Shown here piece by piece: positions 38,680 to 49,670 of a stretch of DNA of 64,000 nt. A model generated the notes under the pieces. It was not told the DNA's origin and did not search any database. It worked only from the letters and a program-made list of their open reading frames with translations. Position 1 is the first letter of the stretch; every line of letters begins with the position of its first letter. The DNA lies in contig CM049322.1 of assembly GCA_026874595.1 (NCBI GenBank), forward strand, positions 57,102,386 through 57,166,385, read 5' to 3'. A program made the translations under genes and the position numbers. The DNA comes from Sipunculus nudus. Taxonomy: Eukaryota > Annelida > Sipuncula > Golfingiida > Sipunculidae.

Positions 38680-38881
38680 CAGAAGCGGATCCAGGGGGGG
38701 GGGGTCCAGGGGGTCCGGACCCCCCCTTTTTCACCCGAAGCTACCTTTTTTAAGGGGTTTTAGACATAATTTTGCGGCCTGGACCCCCCCTTTTCCAGAA
38801 CTGATGACTTTTTTTTTTAGGGATTTAATTAGTCCTCCTAGGTTGGACCCCCCCTTTTCCAAAATCCTGGATCCGCCCCTG
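38680..38881. mobile_element. MITE, 202 bp, hAT-like ends, inside the LTR
   Basis: Ends are inverted repeats of 16 bp with two mismatches: CAGAAGCGGATCCAGG on the left and, on the complement of the right, CAGGGGCGGATCCAGG. A 5-bp CGCAC flanks both sides (38675-38679, 38882-38886). No coding capacity. The CAG...CTG ends recall hAT elements, but hAT normally makes 8-bp duplications, so the superfamily is open. Confidence 0.85.
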
Positions 38882-39087
38882 CGCACTTACTTTACCGCCA
38901 ATATGATGCTCTGTCGGCAGCACGGCTGTGATCTCGTGAGCTTGGCCCTTGCCTCATGTAGAAGCTTGCTTCTATGCCGTTCCTGGCGGGTTTAAGCGTT
39001 TCAATGTTCTTTCTGCCGTGCGTGCGTGCTTCCTCTTCAAGCCTTAAGACCCAACTGAAGCAGCGTCCCGCGTCTCTCCCTGTGCTC

Positions 39088-39095
39088 TGACGTCA
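39088..39095. promoter_or_regulatory. CRE palindrome TGACGTCA in LTR (also 42643-42650)
   Basis: The full consensus CREB/ATF site is intact in both LTRs although surrounding bases have diverged. Function inferred from consensus only. Confidence 0.45.
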
Positions 39096-39286
39096 CAATC
39101 GCCTGTGCATTGTGAACGGCGATCCGGTTCTCTGAATGGCTTATGGCTCAAGTGTCCCATATAAGGATATATAGACCTAGTATGACTGCTAGCGTCACCA
39201 TGGCGACCCACATACCAGATGTAATACACGCAATGCGTGACACAGATAAATCAGCTGAAAGCCGATGGGATTTCATGCAAGAATAC

Positions 39287-39346
<60 letters not shown>

Positions 39347-39459
39347 CAAGACCTGTCAACGCTTTAGGATGACGCTTCACGTCAATATCAATAGAGAACA
39401 GACTTCGTTAAACTATGATCTAACACACCGTACTTATTGTCACCGATTTTCTGGTGACA

Positions 39460-39474
39460 TCACCCACTCCTTTT
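39460..39474 (-). other. Polypurine tract
   Basis: The minus strand reads AAAAGGAGTGGGTGA directly before the 3' LTR start (TGTCACC). This is the expected place and composition for the plus-strand primer of an LTR element. Confidence 0.7.
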
Positions 39475-39679
39475 AAAGAAAATACACAGTATTTTCTCGA
39501 TACATCGTATCGTTCTATCTCACAGGGTCCAGCTAAACATATTTACATATAGCAATCCATAGCAATACATAAGGGTCATGTAACAAGTTGTCATTAGTAC
39601 ATGCCCACGGTCTATGACACAGGGCAAAATCCTGTTCATGTTTAGACTTAACTGGCTAGACATTATAGCTAATTACATC

Positions 39680-40724
39680 CTAACACTCAGGCAGTATGCT
39701 AAGAAAATCAGGTCCATGGTTTAGTTTACCTGACACTGCTTCAATATCAAATCTAAACTCTTGTAGAACCAGTGCCCATCTCATTACCCTCTTATAAGCA
39801 CATTTTGATTTGTTAATACACTTTAATGGTTTGTGGTATGTCTGAATGGTGAACGGTCTACAAGCCAGGTACATCTCAAATTTCTGTACCATACGATTGC
39901 TAATGACTCTTTCTCGATGGTGGAGTAATTTCTCTCCCTGGGCAATAGTTTACGACTGGCATAAGCTACTGGGTGCATGATCCCCTCGTGCCTTTGCATC
40001 AGGATACAGCCAATACCCACATCAGATGCATCACATCTCAAATAAAATCGTTTACTGAAATCAGGTAGCTTAAGTATGGGAGGGTCTGACAGTTTAGCCG
40101 TTAGAGAACAGTTCGCGTTCTCGTGTACGGGTTTCCAGTCTAGTTTGTTAGGTTGACCTTTCCGCGTTAGATTAGTCAAGGGCATCGCTATTTCCGCATA
40201 GTTTGGCACGAATTTTCGATAGTATCCTGTAAGACCTAGGAATGCTCGCAAAGCCTTCTTTGTCTTAGAACTATCAGTGCTCTGTATTCTCTTGAGCAAA
40301 ACCGGATTAGTGGCCGAGTTGCCCGTGCCTACAAGGTGTCCCAAAAACTCTAAGCTCTGGTAGCCTATGAAGGATTTAGCTGGTTTAGCTGCTAAGTTTG
40401 CACATTCTAGTCTAAATAGCACTTCTCTAAGAGTTCTTAAGTGCTCGTCCCAAGTCTCTGCGTGTATTAACACGTCATCTACATAACACACTACATTCGG
40501 CATGTCGTTGAACATTTTCCGCATCATGCGGGGGAAACCGCTCCGGCAGTTACCAGGCCGAATGGCATAACCCTAAATTGGTAATGGCCATCGGGTGTAA
40601 CAAAGGCCGTCTTATCCCTGGATTCCTCAGAAACAGGGATCTGCCAGTAACCTTTCGTCAGGTCAAGCTTTGTAAAATACTGGTTTTTCGCGACTTCGAC
40701 AAAAAGTGTTTCCGGATCCGGCAT
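39680..40724 (-). pseudogene. pol: Gypsy pol remnant: reverse transcriptase and RNase H
   Basis: RT converts element RNA to DNA and RNase H removes the RNA strand. From 40724 downward come FTKLDLTKGYWQIPV (first catalytic Asp), KTAFVTPDG and MPFGLV. A frameshift follows near 40540. The next frame (40527-39823) holds CYVDD (catalytic pair, nt 40474-40485), EFLGH, FLGLTGYYRKF, and RNase H with RCDAS and EKESLAIVW. A second frameshift near 39880 leads to the last RNase H block, where the usual TDHKPL reads TYHKPL, losing a catalytic Asp. The frame ends at 39680. The N-terminal RT segment and protease before it, and integrase after it, are absent. Definite Ty3/gypsy, definitely non-functional. 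Confidence 0.93.
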
Positions 40725-41671
40725 TCCCGCGCCTTATGTCCCAGTTCATTACATAAGTAACATCTGATGCCTCCTGATGGCTTAAATGTCTGACCGCCGG
40801 GACTGGGCTCAACCTCTCGCTTTTCTCTAGGCTGAGATACCGGTTGCGCTGAACGTGGCACATTATTGCCATAACGAGGACATAACGTTAGGCTGTGTAC
40901 ACCGTGAGCCTCCGTATAACTCTCGGCTAAGTCTACCATACTATCAAAGTCACGACACCGTCTCTCTTTCAAAAAACATAGAGAGATCCCTACTACAGCA
41001 GTTTACGTACTGTTCGCACATCAACAGGTTAACTACCCCGTCGTAGTCACCTCCGACCCCTGCCATCCCTATCCAATGGTCTAGGTATCCACTAGGTGTC
41101 TCACCGCAAACTGACTCGGCGTTTCGCCTCGCTCAGGCCTACAAGTCCGAAACTTGTGTCGATAACCCTCTTCGGTCATTTGGTATCGCTTTAACAAGGC
41201 TATCTTTAACTTATCGTAATCCATGGCCTCACTAACCGATAATTGTGTGCAAGTCCCTAGCGCCTTACCCCGCAGTAACGGACTCAGGTGTAACGCCCAA
41301 TTCTCCCTATCATAGTCTTGATATACAGCTAACCGTTCAAATCCCTCATGAAACGCATCTATCTGATCGTGAGCCTCATCAAAAGGTGGAAGCTGGATTT
41401 TCGGGAATACATCCCTACTTCTCTCTTCTTTAACCCTAGAGTCAGACTTTAACCTTAGAACCTCTAATTCGTGGGCTCTAGCCTCTCGCTCGCGCTCTAA
41501 TTCCCGCTGCTCACGCTCTAATTCCCGCTGTTCCTTCTCTATTTCACGTTGCCTAGCTCTTTCCTCACGTTCCTCATCCGCACGCCGTCTAGCCTCAACA
41601 TAATCTTGTAAAGCCTGGTCCTTAAGCCCCAAGGCCTGTCCGCATCTAACAAGTGACTCTAACGACTCCAT
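40725..41671 (-). pseudogene. gag: Gypsy gag remnant with zinc knuckle
   Basis: Gag packages the element RNA. The ATG at 41671 opens a 196-codon frame: a leading helix, a strongly charged Arg/Glu coiled-coil-like stretch (about residues 28-70), then a capsid-like region with FPKIQLPPFDE, DAFHEGFERLA, LLRGKAL and KRYQMTEEGYRHKF. It is typical of gypsy gags of the SCAN-related type. Two frameshifts, near 41085 and in a T run near 40970, shift the rest into other frames. A CX2CX4HX4C knuckle (nt 40721-40762) closes it. Immediately after the knuckle the sequence jumps to RT, so the gag-pol junction and protease are deleted. Confidence 0.88.
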
Positions 41672-41811
41672 GGTAACGCTCTAACCTAGTAAGATTCCAG
41701 TATCTAGTAATATCCGCTCTTAAAAATCCGTAAATACGTACTGCCAACCTAACGAACCGGCGGTATCCGTACAATTACACTACGGTAGCTCTACGCATCA
41801 AAATCTACTTA

Positions 41812-41872
41812 TACGGACGGACGGACGGAAGATCGGACGAAGGGTCAGACGGATGGACGGATGGATAACAAG
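41812..41872. repeat. GGAC/GGAT simple repeat
   Basis: Degenerate ACGG and ATGG tetranucleotides in the leader between the 5' LTR and gag. Confidence 0.75.
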
Positions 41873-42363
41873 ATATCAATAAACATCATGCACCTATGAT
41901 TACCATGCCGATCGGGAGGGGTAAACTTACCTGTCAAGAGACCCTACCACATGACCAATCACAAACCGGTGAAGAAAAAATTATACCAGGGCGTATCTAA
42001 CAACATCAAAAATTTTCACTCTAATCTGGGTTTATATCAAACCAGTAATGATGTTCAGGTATCACTGAACTAGCATTACTCACAAAACATGCATGTGTTC
42101 TAGCCAAATCTACAAGGTATAAGCTAATCCTGAAACAATGTTGTGCTTCAGGTAATATTCTCACTGAATAAATATTAACTCCTAACAGTGGGGTAATTTC
42201 ATTGTGCAAGTATACACTATAACATCAGTTTGGTGTCATATCCAATTATTAATTCAGATCAACTCTAGTTTCAGTAAATGAATGTCTGGTTTCAGTACTG
42301 TTTTCTCAGTTCAAAATTTCTTAAACTTACTGTAATTAGCCATTATTTTTAAGGCTAATTATA

Positions 42364-42380
42364 TCCTGGCACGCTCGCCA
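42364..42380 (-). other. Primer-binding site
   Basis: The minus strand reads TGGCGAGCGTGCCAGGA, 5 bp after the 5' LTR. The plus strand (ending CGCCA) would be the 3' end of the priming tRNA with its CCA tail. tRNA identity not assigned. Confidence 0.7.
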
Positions 42381-42385
42381 TTCAA

Positions 42386-42839
42386 TGTCACCCCTAACTT
42401 AACGTGATAACTTTACAACGGATATATCCTATAAAACAATTTGATGGGTTTACGCTCGCCACTTGATTTCACTAATCAAGAAATTAGATCCCGGTCATTA
42501 CAGGTGACATTTAAAGGTTCTTTTAAGGACGTGTATAAAAATACCAGACAATCATACACCCAGATCAATAGAAACCATGAGACATCAGGTTAAATTCACA
42601 AAGACCCAACTGAAGCAGCGTCCCGTGTCTCTCCCTGAACTCTGACGTCACAATCGCCTGTGCATGGTGTACGGCGATCCGGTTCTCTGATTGGCTTATG
42701 GCTTGTGTCCCATATAAGGATATATGGACCTAGTATGACTGCTAGCGTCACCATGGCGACCCACATATCAGATGTAATACACGCAATGCGTGACACAGAT
42801 AAATCAGCTGATAGCCGATGGGATTTCATACAAGAATAC

Positions 42840-42895
<56 letters not shown>

Positions 42896-43008
42896 CAAGA
42901 CCTGTCAACGCTTTAGGATGACGCTTCACGTCAATATCAATAGAGAACAGACTTCGTTAAACTATGATACAACACACCGTACTTATTGTCACCGATTTTC
43001 TGGTGACA
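42386..43008 (-). repeat. 5' LTR of the gypsy element (right, 623 bp)
   Basis: Begins TGTCACCAG on the minus strand and ends GGGGTGACA. Contains an (AT)n tract (about 42843-42891) also present in the left LTR (about 39291-39342). The middle is deleted relative to the left LTR, with the join at TTCACA|AAGACCC. Confidence 0.92.
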
Positions 43009-43013
43009 GGTAC

Positions 43014-43974
43014 ATAAACGAAATGCCCTGTAGATCTCATGATATTTTATTAACAAATATATATTAATGATTACGTTAATGAATGTTGTGACCAAAATAA
43101 GCACGAACACACAAATATAAAAAAGAATATGAATATTTTCCTGGCGGGAGGCTAGAGTATTATAAGATCCCGAGCGATGGACGGACCCAGAGAATCATAA
43201 TATTCCGAGAAATGTGTTGATCATGTTAATGTTTATGCAAACATACACAAATATACGAGCAGATGCCTTAAGTATATGGCAGGGGCGCGGTCTTAAAAAA
43301 GGTTAATACTGGGTATTTGGAAAAAAAGCCATTTAGAAACTTTCCACAAAACCTAGAAACTTACGCTGGCTGATACTCATCCCGTCCGTATTATGCCGCA
43401 AGTGTCAACAGTGTAACAGGTTAGGTAAATGTAATAGCACGTGGGTTTGTTATGTGCACGGTAGATTTCTTCCAGAACAGAGACTGGGCCCTAATGTAAT
43501 TGGCTTGTGCAAAGTGTGACGTCACAGGCAAAATTTAGATATGACTTAAATCTAACAATGCATGTAATTTTTATTTTTCCCAGAAAATTTGGGGATAACA
43601 GTGTCCGGAATACTATGCTTTTGACGGGATCTAGAATTTTAGGGATTTCCCTGCATGTGACGTAATTTCCCAGCTGACAGTGCTCATAGATGTTCCAGTA
43701 CTTTTAGAACATGTCACACAACCTCATGTGTTTTTGGTGGGAATATTAGAAGAGAAAAGTTTAACCTCCAGGTTAAATGTGTATTAATATTTTATTTTCA
43801 TATTCAATCGTGTTATATGATAATAAAATGAGAATTGAAATGCGTTTGCTTGACCTGAAGATTGTGCAGACGCGCCGGGATTTGCACTTTCCCCTTTTCC
43901 GGACCTTGGCACCTGTGTTAGGTTTGGTAGGAACTAAATATAATATTTTAGGTGGTACCCATTCAAAATAAAGA
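43014..43974. other. No gene seen
   Basis: Right flank of the gypsy insertion. AT-rich, no supported ORF. Confidence 0.4.
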
Positions 43975-44240
43975 CTAATGTGTTTTGTAGGGACTGTAAA
44001 TGATTATATATGTAGATTGGAAAGAACACTAAAAGTAAGCAACTGATGTAATTTTGATGGAAGGCCTGCGTGGTGGAGCCCTGTTTCCCCGTGATTGTCG
44101 GCCGAGTATTTTCAGATGGTCTTCCTATGAATATTAAGGATAAATCAAATGCCCACATAAATTCGCACATGTACACCTGAGAAATGTTAATTACATTAAT
44201 TAAGTAAATGGAGCGGATACTGAGTATGCATCGACAACAG
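43975..44240. repeat. Dispersed repeat, copy 2 (partner at 19290-19570)
   Basis: Same ordered blocks as the partner, moderately diverged. Confidence 0.6.
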
Positions 44241-44289
44241 CCATGTCAACTATAACCAGAAGAATTTATTTTTCCTTGAAGAATGTATG

Positions 44290-47200
44290 TTAAACCATCG
44301 TGACAATAATAATGAACGTTACTTAATATTACCCCCCCCCCCCCAACACACCTGTCGTGACGATCAAAAGGTAGGTTATTGAATATCGCCCCCCCCCCGT
44401 CATAGCGATCATATATAATGAATTCTACTGAAGAGCATCTGCATGTGAATCATAAAGAATTTTACTGAATATCCTCCCCCATACCACCCTCCGACCCCCA
44501 TCGTTACAATCATAATAAACGTCACTTAATATCATCTCCTTCCGTCCTGACGATCGACATCAATGTTACTATATCCTCCCCGCCCCCATTATGATAAATA
44601 TACTGGTCATAATGCATGTCACTGAATATCATCCCCCCGTCGTGACGATCATAAGAATGTCACTGAATATCGCCCCCCCCCCCCGCGTTACGAGGTCTAT
44701 AATGATTTTTTTATTGAATATCGTCTAATTTTTTGACGATCATAATGAATATCACTGAATATCGTCTCCGATGGTGACAATCATAATGAATGTAACTAAA
44801 TAGCACCCCTCTCCCCCCGTCACGAGGTTCATAATAAATTTGATTTAATATCATCTCCAATCGTAACGATCATAATGAATGTCACTGAATATCATTCCCC
44901 GCTCGTGACGATCATAATAGTGTCACTTAATATCGCTCCCCCCCCCCCCACGCGTTACGAGGTTCATAATAATTTTTTTTTAATATTGTCTACTTTTTTT
45001 GAAGATCATAACGAATGTATCGTCTCCAATCATGAAGATCAAAATAAATGTAATTGAATATCGAATAACCGTCACGAGGTTCATAATGGATTTGATTGAA
45101 TATCGTCTACTTTTTTTGACTATCATAATGAATGTTACTGAATACCCCCCCCCCCCCTCCCCCGGGCTCGAGGTTCATAATGAATTCTATTTAAATTCGT
45201 CTGCTCTTTTTACGATCGAAATGAATGTCACTGAATACCTCCCCCCCCCCCGTCACGAGGTTTGTAATTAATTTGATTGAATATAGTCTGATTTTTTTTA
45301 CGATCATAATGAAAATCACTGATTATCGTCTCCCATCGATCATAATGAATGTAACTGAATACCCCCCCCCCCCCCCGTCACGAGGTTCATAATGATTTTT
45401 TTAATATCGTCTATTTTTTTACGACAATAATGAATGTCACTGAATATCGTTTCTCATCGTGACGATCAAAATGAATGTAACAATATCCTCCCCCCCCGTC
45501 TCGAGGTTTATAATGAATTAAATTGAATGTCGTCTATTTTTTAAGATCATAATGAATGTCTCTGAATATCGTCCCCAATCGTGACTATCATAATGAATGT
45601 CACTATATAGCGCCCCCCCCCCCCCCCGTCATGAGGTTCATAATGAATTTTATTGAATATCGTCTAACTGTTTTGACGATCGTAATGAAAATCACGGAAT
45701 ATCGTCTCCCATCGTGACGATCATAATGAATGTAACTGAATATCGTTTCTCATCGTGATGATCATAATGAATATAACTGAAATATCCTCCCATCCCCCCC
45801 CCCCGGTCACGAGGTTCATAATGAATTTCATTGAATATCGTATAATTTTGGACGATCACAATGAATGTAACTGAATATCCCCCCCCCCCCCCCGTCGCGA
45901 GTTTCATAGTGATTCTTTTTAATATCGCCTACTTTTATGACGATCATAATGAATGTGACTGAATAATGTTTCCCATCGTGACGATCTTAATGAATGTAAC
46001 TGAATATCCCCCTCCCCCCGTCACAAAGTCCATAATGAATTTTATTGAATATCGTCTATTTTTTAAACGATCATAATGAATGTAACTGAATACCCCCCCC
46101 CCCCCGTCAAGAGGTTCATAATGATTTTTTTTTTAAAATATCACCTAGTTTTTTTTTAAGATCATAATGAATGTTACTGAATAGCGTCTGACCTTTTGAC
46201 GATCATAATGAATGTCTTTGCATTTGCCCCCCCCCCCCGCCTGTCGCGAGTTTCATAATGATTTTTTTAATATGGCCTCCTTTTTTTGACGATCATAATG
46301 AATGTCACTGAATATCATCTCCCATCGTGACGATCATATTGAATGTAACTGAATATCCCCCCCCCCCCGTCTCGAGATTTATAATGAATTAAATTGAATA
46401 TCCTCTACTTTTTTTTAAGATCACAATGAATGTCTCTGAATATCGTCCCCAATTGTGACTATCATAATGAATGTCACTATATATCACCCCTCCCCCCCCC
46501 CCCCCCCTCACGATGTTCATAGTGAATTTTATTGAATATCGTCTAACTGTTTTGACGATCGTAATGAAAATAACTGAATATCGTTTCTCATCGTGATGAT
46601 CATAATGAATATAACTGAATATCCCCCCCCCGGTCACGAGGTTCATAATGAATTTTATTGAATATCGTCTATTTTTGCACGATCATAATGAATGTAACTG
46701 AATATCCCCCCCCCCCCCCCCGTCGCGAGTTTCATAGTGATTTTTTTTAATATCGCCTACTTTTTTTTTGACGATCATAATGAATGTCCTGAATATCCTC
46801 TCCCATCGTGAAGTGCATAATTAATGTCACTGAATATGCCCCCCCCCCCGTCACGAAGTTCATAATGAATTTTATTGAATATCGTCTCCTTTTTTTGACG
46901 ATCATAATGAATATTACTGAGTATTATCCGCCTGTCGTGACGATCATAATGAATGTAACCTTGTAACCACCGTCGTGACGATCACTAGGAATGTAACTTA
47001 ATAATGTCCCCCATCGTTACGATCATAATGAATGTCATTGAATATCCCCTTGTGACGATCAAAATGAATGTTACAGAATATCGTACCCCGTGATGACGAC
47101 AATAATGAATGTTATTGAATATCCCCTTCTGACGATCATAATGAATGTTATTGAACACCCTACCCTTCCACCCCTGTGATGATCCAAATGAATGTTACAG

Positions 47201-47325
47201 AATATCATACCCCGTTATGATGATCATAATGATTATTATTGGATGTCACCCCCTACTGTGTCGATCATAATGACCGTTTCTGAATATCGACGCCCGCCCC
47301 CCCCCCCCTTCCTCTCCAGCAAGAC
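44290..47325. repeat. Complex minisatellite with poly-C runs, about 3 kb
   Basis: Built from a 40-50 bp module around CGATCATAATGAATGT, ACTGAATATC and a variable joint. Modules alternate in a higher-order pattern: a C run of 8-17, GTCACGAGGTTCATAATGA, a T-run variant (CGTCTATTTTTTTGACGATC), then one or two TCGTGACGATCATAATG modules. The pattern is most regular at 45.0-46.9 kb and more degraded at both ends. ORFs over it are rich in G or P because of the C runs and are not genes. Confidence 0.95.
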
Positions 47326-47489
47326 GTTTATTTTCTTTAGCAGCCAGCCGCCGATTATTTAACAAGGGACCCATGAGTCATGACGCTCAGCTGACTGGGA
47401 AGAGATTTGCAAAAGGAAATTTTACCATCTGAATGGTAGTATATCCATTCAACTGAAGCATCAAACAGATTAACCAACAGGCTGAGATT
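47326..47489. other. No gene seen
   Basis: Short spacer between two repeat arrays. Confidence 0.4.
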
Positions 47490-48570
47490 ATGTCTGTATA
47501 AATATATCTCAAAAATAGAGAAAAAATGCGTAAACTTTAAAAAAAATACAGATGTCTGCAGAAACTAATAAAAACACACTTAATGGTCAATATCCATGTA
47601 AAGAAGCATGGTGGTCTCTGGATTATTTGTTCAGATACTTCAGCTTTTGTATCAAATTTTGCATTATTCTGAGGGATACTTTGGATTTCTATAGTTTGAA
47701 GGATATGGGTAACAGAGACTGACCTAATTTCAGGTTTCCACAGACACTTTTCATGGGCCTCCTTGCATGACAAGAATGAATATTCTAGGTCCAGTTGTTA
47801 CAATTTGTACCCTGTTGACAGATAACCACATCTTTAAAGGTCTCAAAAATAGAGAAAATAATTCTTAAAAAATTGAAAAAAATAGAGGTGGCGCACCCAG
47901 TCTGCTGAAACTGATGGAACACGTCATGATCAATATGTATGCCAAAAATCATGAGCATCAGTGTTGTAGTTATTGGGATACTGGAGTTTTTGTATCAAAA
48001 TTTTTCATTATTCTGGGGGTATTTTGGAGCCATACAGCTTAATGGATATGGGTAACAGAGACCTAATTTCAGGTTTCCATGGAGATTTTTCATGGGTCTC
48101 CCTGTGTGTAAAGAATGAAGATTCTAGGTCCAGTTGTTATGATTTGTGCCCTGTTAACAGATGTTCATATCTTTAAAGGTCTCAAAAATAGAGACAAAAA
48201 TTCTAAAAAAAAAGCCCTAACAAATACAGGTGGCACCGCCAGTCTGCAGAAACTGATGAAACACTCAATGATCAATATCCATGCAAAGAATCGTGGTGAT
48301 CAATGCATTACTTGTTTAGATATTTGAGCATTCGTATCAAATTTTTCATAATACTGGGGGGTACTTGGGAGACCTATAGCTTGAAGAATATGGGTAACAG
48401 AGACCTAATTCCAGGTTTCCAAGAAGATTTTTAATGGACCTCTCTGGATGTAAAGTTAGAAGATTCCAGGTCCAGTGGTTAGGATTTGTGCCTTGTTAAC
48501 GGACAGACCGCTGGATGGCCGGACGGCCAGACAGACAACAGACAAAGAGTGATCGCTATAGCTCAGCTGA
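47490..48570 (-). mobile_element. Core-repeat element, three units of about 345 bp
   Basis: Units share CAGTCTGCxGAAACTGATG (47551, 47898, 48240), a TATGGGTAACAGAGAC...CCTAATTxCAGGTTTCCA block, and AGGTCCAGTTGTTA...TTTGTGCCCTGTTAAC. After the last unit come GGACGGCCAGACAGAC and a terminus GATCGCTATAGCTCAGCTGAC. The complement of that terminus and of the GTTAAC...GGGCACAAAT block opens the element at 52013, so both belong to one superfamily with different cores. Confidence 0.75.
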
Positions 48571-48589
48571 CTGTAAGTTCAAGCTTATA

Positions 48590-49665
48590 TATACTGGAGT
48601 TCAAGCTTATATATACAAAAAAAAAAGAGATGGTCTTCAAAATAAGTTGACCTGACCTATGACCTTGGCCTTTTGCCCACATATCAACTGGATTCTTTCT
48701 AAATGATGGGTAACTACTAACCAATTACATCTGGCCGGGTGTAATTACTTGGCAACCAATGAGTGAATCACTTAGACCTGCAACCTTTAACCTCCTGACC
48801 AGCTGACCTCAAAATCAATCAGTTATTTCTTCATGCAAAAAGACCCATAAATATGAAGTTTGAATCGCATTGAGTGATGCATAGATGTGGCATATGTGAA
48901 AGACTGAAGGTTTGGGTTGAACAGTTTCACTTGAAATATGTTCACAAGCATTTAGAACAATATTGTGACCTTGAACTTTGACCTTTTGAACTCAACTTTA
49001 ATAGGCTTCTTCCCCTATTGGTAGGTAAGCCATATATGACAGATGGAAAGTATAGATTGAAAGGTTTGCCTGAAAATGACCCCACGCAAAAAGAGGGTGC
49101 TGTGAACTTGACCTTTGACCTCAAAATCAAAAGGTCTCTTCCCCTGTTGGCAGAGAAGCGATATCAGTGCTGAAAGGTTTGGAATGAAAGGTCTAGCTTG
49201 AAATGTGTCCACAACCTTTTCTAAGAAGTGGATCCTCTGATCCTGACCTTTGACCTTGTGACCTCAACATCTATAGGATTGTTCTCCCACTTAGTAGGTG
49301 AGCTATATGTGAAAGATCAAAGAATTGGGATGAAAGGTTTGGCTTAAAATGAATCCTGAGGCTTTTCAAAGAAGTTGGTTTTGTGACCTTGACCTTTGAC
49401 CTTGTGACCTCAAAATAATGATGGTTCTTTCCCTGTTGGTAGGTGAGCTGTATGTGAAAGATGGAAGGTTTGGGATGAAAATTTTGGCGAAAAGAATTAT
49501 TTCTGGGGGGGGGGGGGGTGCAAACACACCCCATAACTTCGAGAATTTTAAGTCGCAGTGACCTAATTTCAGGTTTGCAAGGAGATCTTTTAAACCTCTA
49601 AGACTGCATAGGGTTCATGACCCTAACCCCTACCGTTATGATTTGTGCCCTGCTAACGGACGGAC
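48590..49665 (-). mobile_element. AGGTCA core-repeat element, inverted copy
   Basis: Reverse-complement match to most of the copy at 52084-53425. Core modules of about 130-150 bp each carry TGACCTTTGACCT-type direct repeats. It ends near 49665 with GTGCCCTGCTAACGGACGGACGG but lacks the CTATAGCTCAGCTGAC terminus. 48590-49303 is the inverted partner of 49671-50385. Confidence 0.88.
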
Positions 49666-49670
49666 GGCTC

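Larger units (their letters stand above)
38067..39459 (-). repeat. 3' LTR of the gypsy element (left, 1393 bp)
   Basis: Shares its outer and inner parts with the right LTR (38067-38285 with 42386-42602; 39046-39459 with 42601-43008). It holds about 760 bp more in the middle. Of this, 207 bp are an inserted MITE plus its target duplication; the remaining 560 bp are probably original LTR sequence deleted from the right copy. Confidence 0.9.
38067..43008 (-). mobile_element. Ty3/gypsy LTR retrotransposon, non-autonomous
   Basis: A bounded element on the minus strand. Both LTRs run TGTCACC...GGTGACA, with a GGTAC target duplication outside. A primer-binding site follows the 5' (right) LTR and a purine-rich tract precedes the 3' (left) LTR. 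The 2.9 kb interior encodes a gag remnant with a zinc knuckle, then reverse transcriptase and RNase H. Protease and the N-terminal part of RT are deleted at a junction near 40720. No integrase is visible between RNase H and the 3' LTR: only about 210 bp remain. Frameshifts interrupt gag and pol. The two LTRs differ at several percent of shared positions, so the insertion is old. It can no longer move by itself. Confidence 0.95.

Noticed and set aside
39046-39459. LTR taken as only the 410-bp block shared at 39046-39459 and 42601-43008
   Set aside because: That block ends without TG...CA symmetry and has no target duplication. Extending to TGTCACC at 38067 and 42386 gives matching inverted ends, the primer site and GGTAC on both sides.
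19688-43067. Tyr-Ile repeat ORFs over (AT)n tracts (for example 19688, 20334, 39143, 42596)
   Set aside because: Translations of microsatellites.
44875-46646. Pro- or Gly-rich ORFs in the 44.9-46.6 kb array
   Set aside because: Artefacts of C runs in the minisatellite.
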